Below, piece by piece: positions 61,519 through 62,008 of a stretch of 62,008 nucleotides of DNA. Source of the DNA: a virus; IMG/VR virus record IMGVR_UViG_3300023184_000001, positions 1 through 62,008 of that record. One strand, given 5' to 3'. The notes beneath the pieces are model-generated. The model made no database searches, was not told where the DNA came from, and saw nothing but the letters and a program-made list of their open reading frames with translations. Made by a program: the position numbers and the translations under genes. How positions within the stretch are numbered: position 1 is the stretch's first letter; every line of letters begins with the position of its first letter.

Positions 61519-62008
61519 TACGGTGTGTATCCAGCGGTAACTGATCCGTACCAGTTGGTGCCGTCAGCAACAAACGAAAGAATGTCCATCTTACCCGCAG
61601 TCGCTGTAATTGTTGGTGCGCCTGCGGTACCCCACTTAACGCTTGTAAATGTTGCGGTACCATTGCCAGTGGCTGCTGCTTGTTTAAGCAGAAGAATAAA
61701 CGATTTGCCCGCCGTAGCAGTAGGCATCGTGAATGTGGTAGCAGTAGAGGCCGTCAACGTAGCCGTTTGGACTGTGCCGTTAGTTAACGCAATGGTATTT
61801 GTTGCCCCAACCGTGCCAATAGCTACAACGCTTTCCGTGTAGTTGGTAATCGTCGGGTTATTTAGTGTCGGGCTTGTCCCCAGCACCACTGCGCCTGTGC
61901 CTGTGCTTGTTGTGACCCCGGTGCCACCGTTGGCTACCGGCAAAGTGCCAGTAACACCTGTGGTCAGAGGTAAGCCTGTGGCGTTTGTAAGCGTGCCTGA
62001 AGTTGGCG
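61518..62008 (-). CDS. Tail fibre protein, C-terminal part
   Basis: Open from the right window end to TAA 61518-61520. It continues 1-1333 in frame across the 87-bp overlap. After the repeat unit it reads 'NNPTITNYTESVVAIGTVGATNTIALTNGTV', 'SFILLLKQAAATGNGTATF' and 'DILSFVADGTNWYGSVTAGYTP', a C-terminal knob-like domain ending 'DGTNWYGSVTAGYTP' as in many phage fibres. The stop overlaps the adhesin start (TAATG). Confidence 0.85.
   Translation of the reverse strand, partial: PTSGTLTNATGLPLTTGVTGTLPVANGGTGVTTSTGTGAVVLGTSPTLNNPTITNYTESVVAIGTVGATNTIALTNGTVQTATLTASTATTFTMPTATAGKSFILLLKQAAATGNGTATFTSVKWGTAGAPTITATAGKMDILSFVADGTNWYGSVTAGYTP
61922..62008. repeat. Terminal direct repeat, right copy
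   Basis: Identical to bases 1-87. It lies inside the fibre gene; see the left copy. Confidence 0.8.

Noticed and set aside
1-62008. Temperate phage with integrase and repressor module
   Set aside because: I see no integrase, excisionase or attachment-like arrangement. The HTH and ribbon-helix-helix proteins alone do not show lysogeny.
1-62008. tRNA genes
   Set aside because: I found no stretch I could fold into a cloverleaf with confidence by eye; a tRNAscan run would be decisive.

Overview
This window reads as a complete or nearly complete genome of a tailed dsDNA phage (Caudoviricetes). The first and last 87 bases are identical, and the tail-fibre reading frame continues in register across that join, so I treat the contig as a circular or circularly permuted assembly opened inside the fibre gene. 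The virion genes suggest a short-tailed, podovirus-like particle: an 817-residue portal, a scaffold, an HK97-type capsid, adaptor and nozzle-like proteins, large T7-like internal or ejection proteins, and no long tape-measure or tail-sheath gene. Strong Shine-Dalgarno sites and sigma70-like promoters point to an ordinary bacterial host. Many proteins resemble those I know from phages of aquatic bacteria, but the host cannot be read from this sequence. I recognise no integrase, phage RNA polymerase or tRNA.

Layout. There are two opposed arms. The late arm is on the minus strand and runs from 11.85 kb down to 1, then across the join from 62.0 kb down to 35.57 kb. In order it encodes: small terminase, large terminase, portal, a GroES-like protein, scaffold, two head proteins, major capsid, spike/fibre proteins, the repetitive tail fibre, a giant glycine-rich adhesin, a run of small basic proteins with a shared C-terminal tag, adaptors and tail proteins, a second fibre, a lysis cassette (membrane proteins, 3TM holin-like protein, lysozyme), a nozzle-like protein and three internal virion proteins ending with a 2174-residue giant. 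The early arm is on the plus strand from 12.29 to 35.49 kb. It carries many small overlapping early genes, an AAA+/VWA module, zinc-finger and ribbon-helix-helix regulators, and then replication and recombination genes: VRR-NUC, PolA, Cas4/RecB-like nuclease, SNF2 helicase, ssDNA-binding-like protein and a primase-helicase. The arms converge on an intrinsic terminator at 35.55 kb. They diverge from a G-rich spacer at 11.85-12.29 kb, and the following 12.81-13.84 kb holds a 1-kb non-coding segment with an iteron-like array that is my candidate replication origin.

Most unusual features. (1) The DNA polymerase gene is broken in two by a split intein, and a free-standing HNH endonuclease gene sits between the halves. 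(2) Twelve copies of a near-perfect palindrome, (C)CTAACA-N-TGTTAG(G), are scattered over the early arm only, in promoters' leader regions, beside terminators and inside genes. They look like an operator or stoperator network. (3) Four sigma70-like early promoters with related spacer and -10 sequences define the early transcription modules, and a fifth related one drives a GIY-YIG endonuclease that runs against the late operon. (4) An HNH gene in the late operon is bounded by 22-bp direct repeats that look like an insertion footprint. (5) Several unrelated late proteins end in the same GKTKG-type tag, and several early proteins share swapped C-terminal modules.
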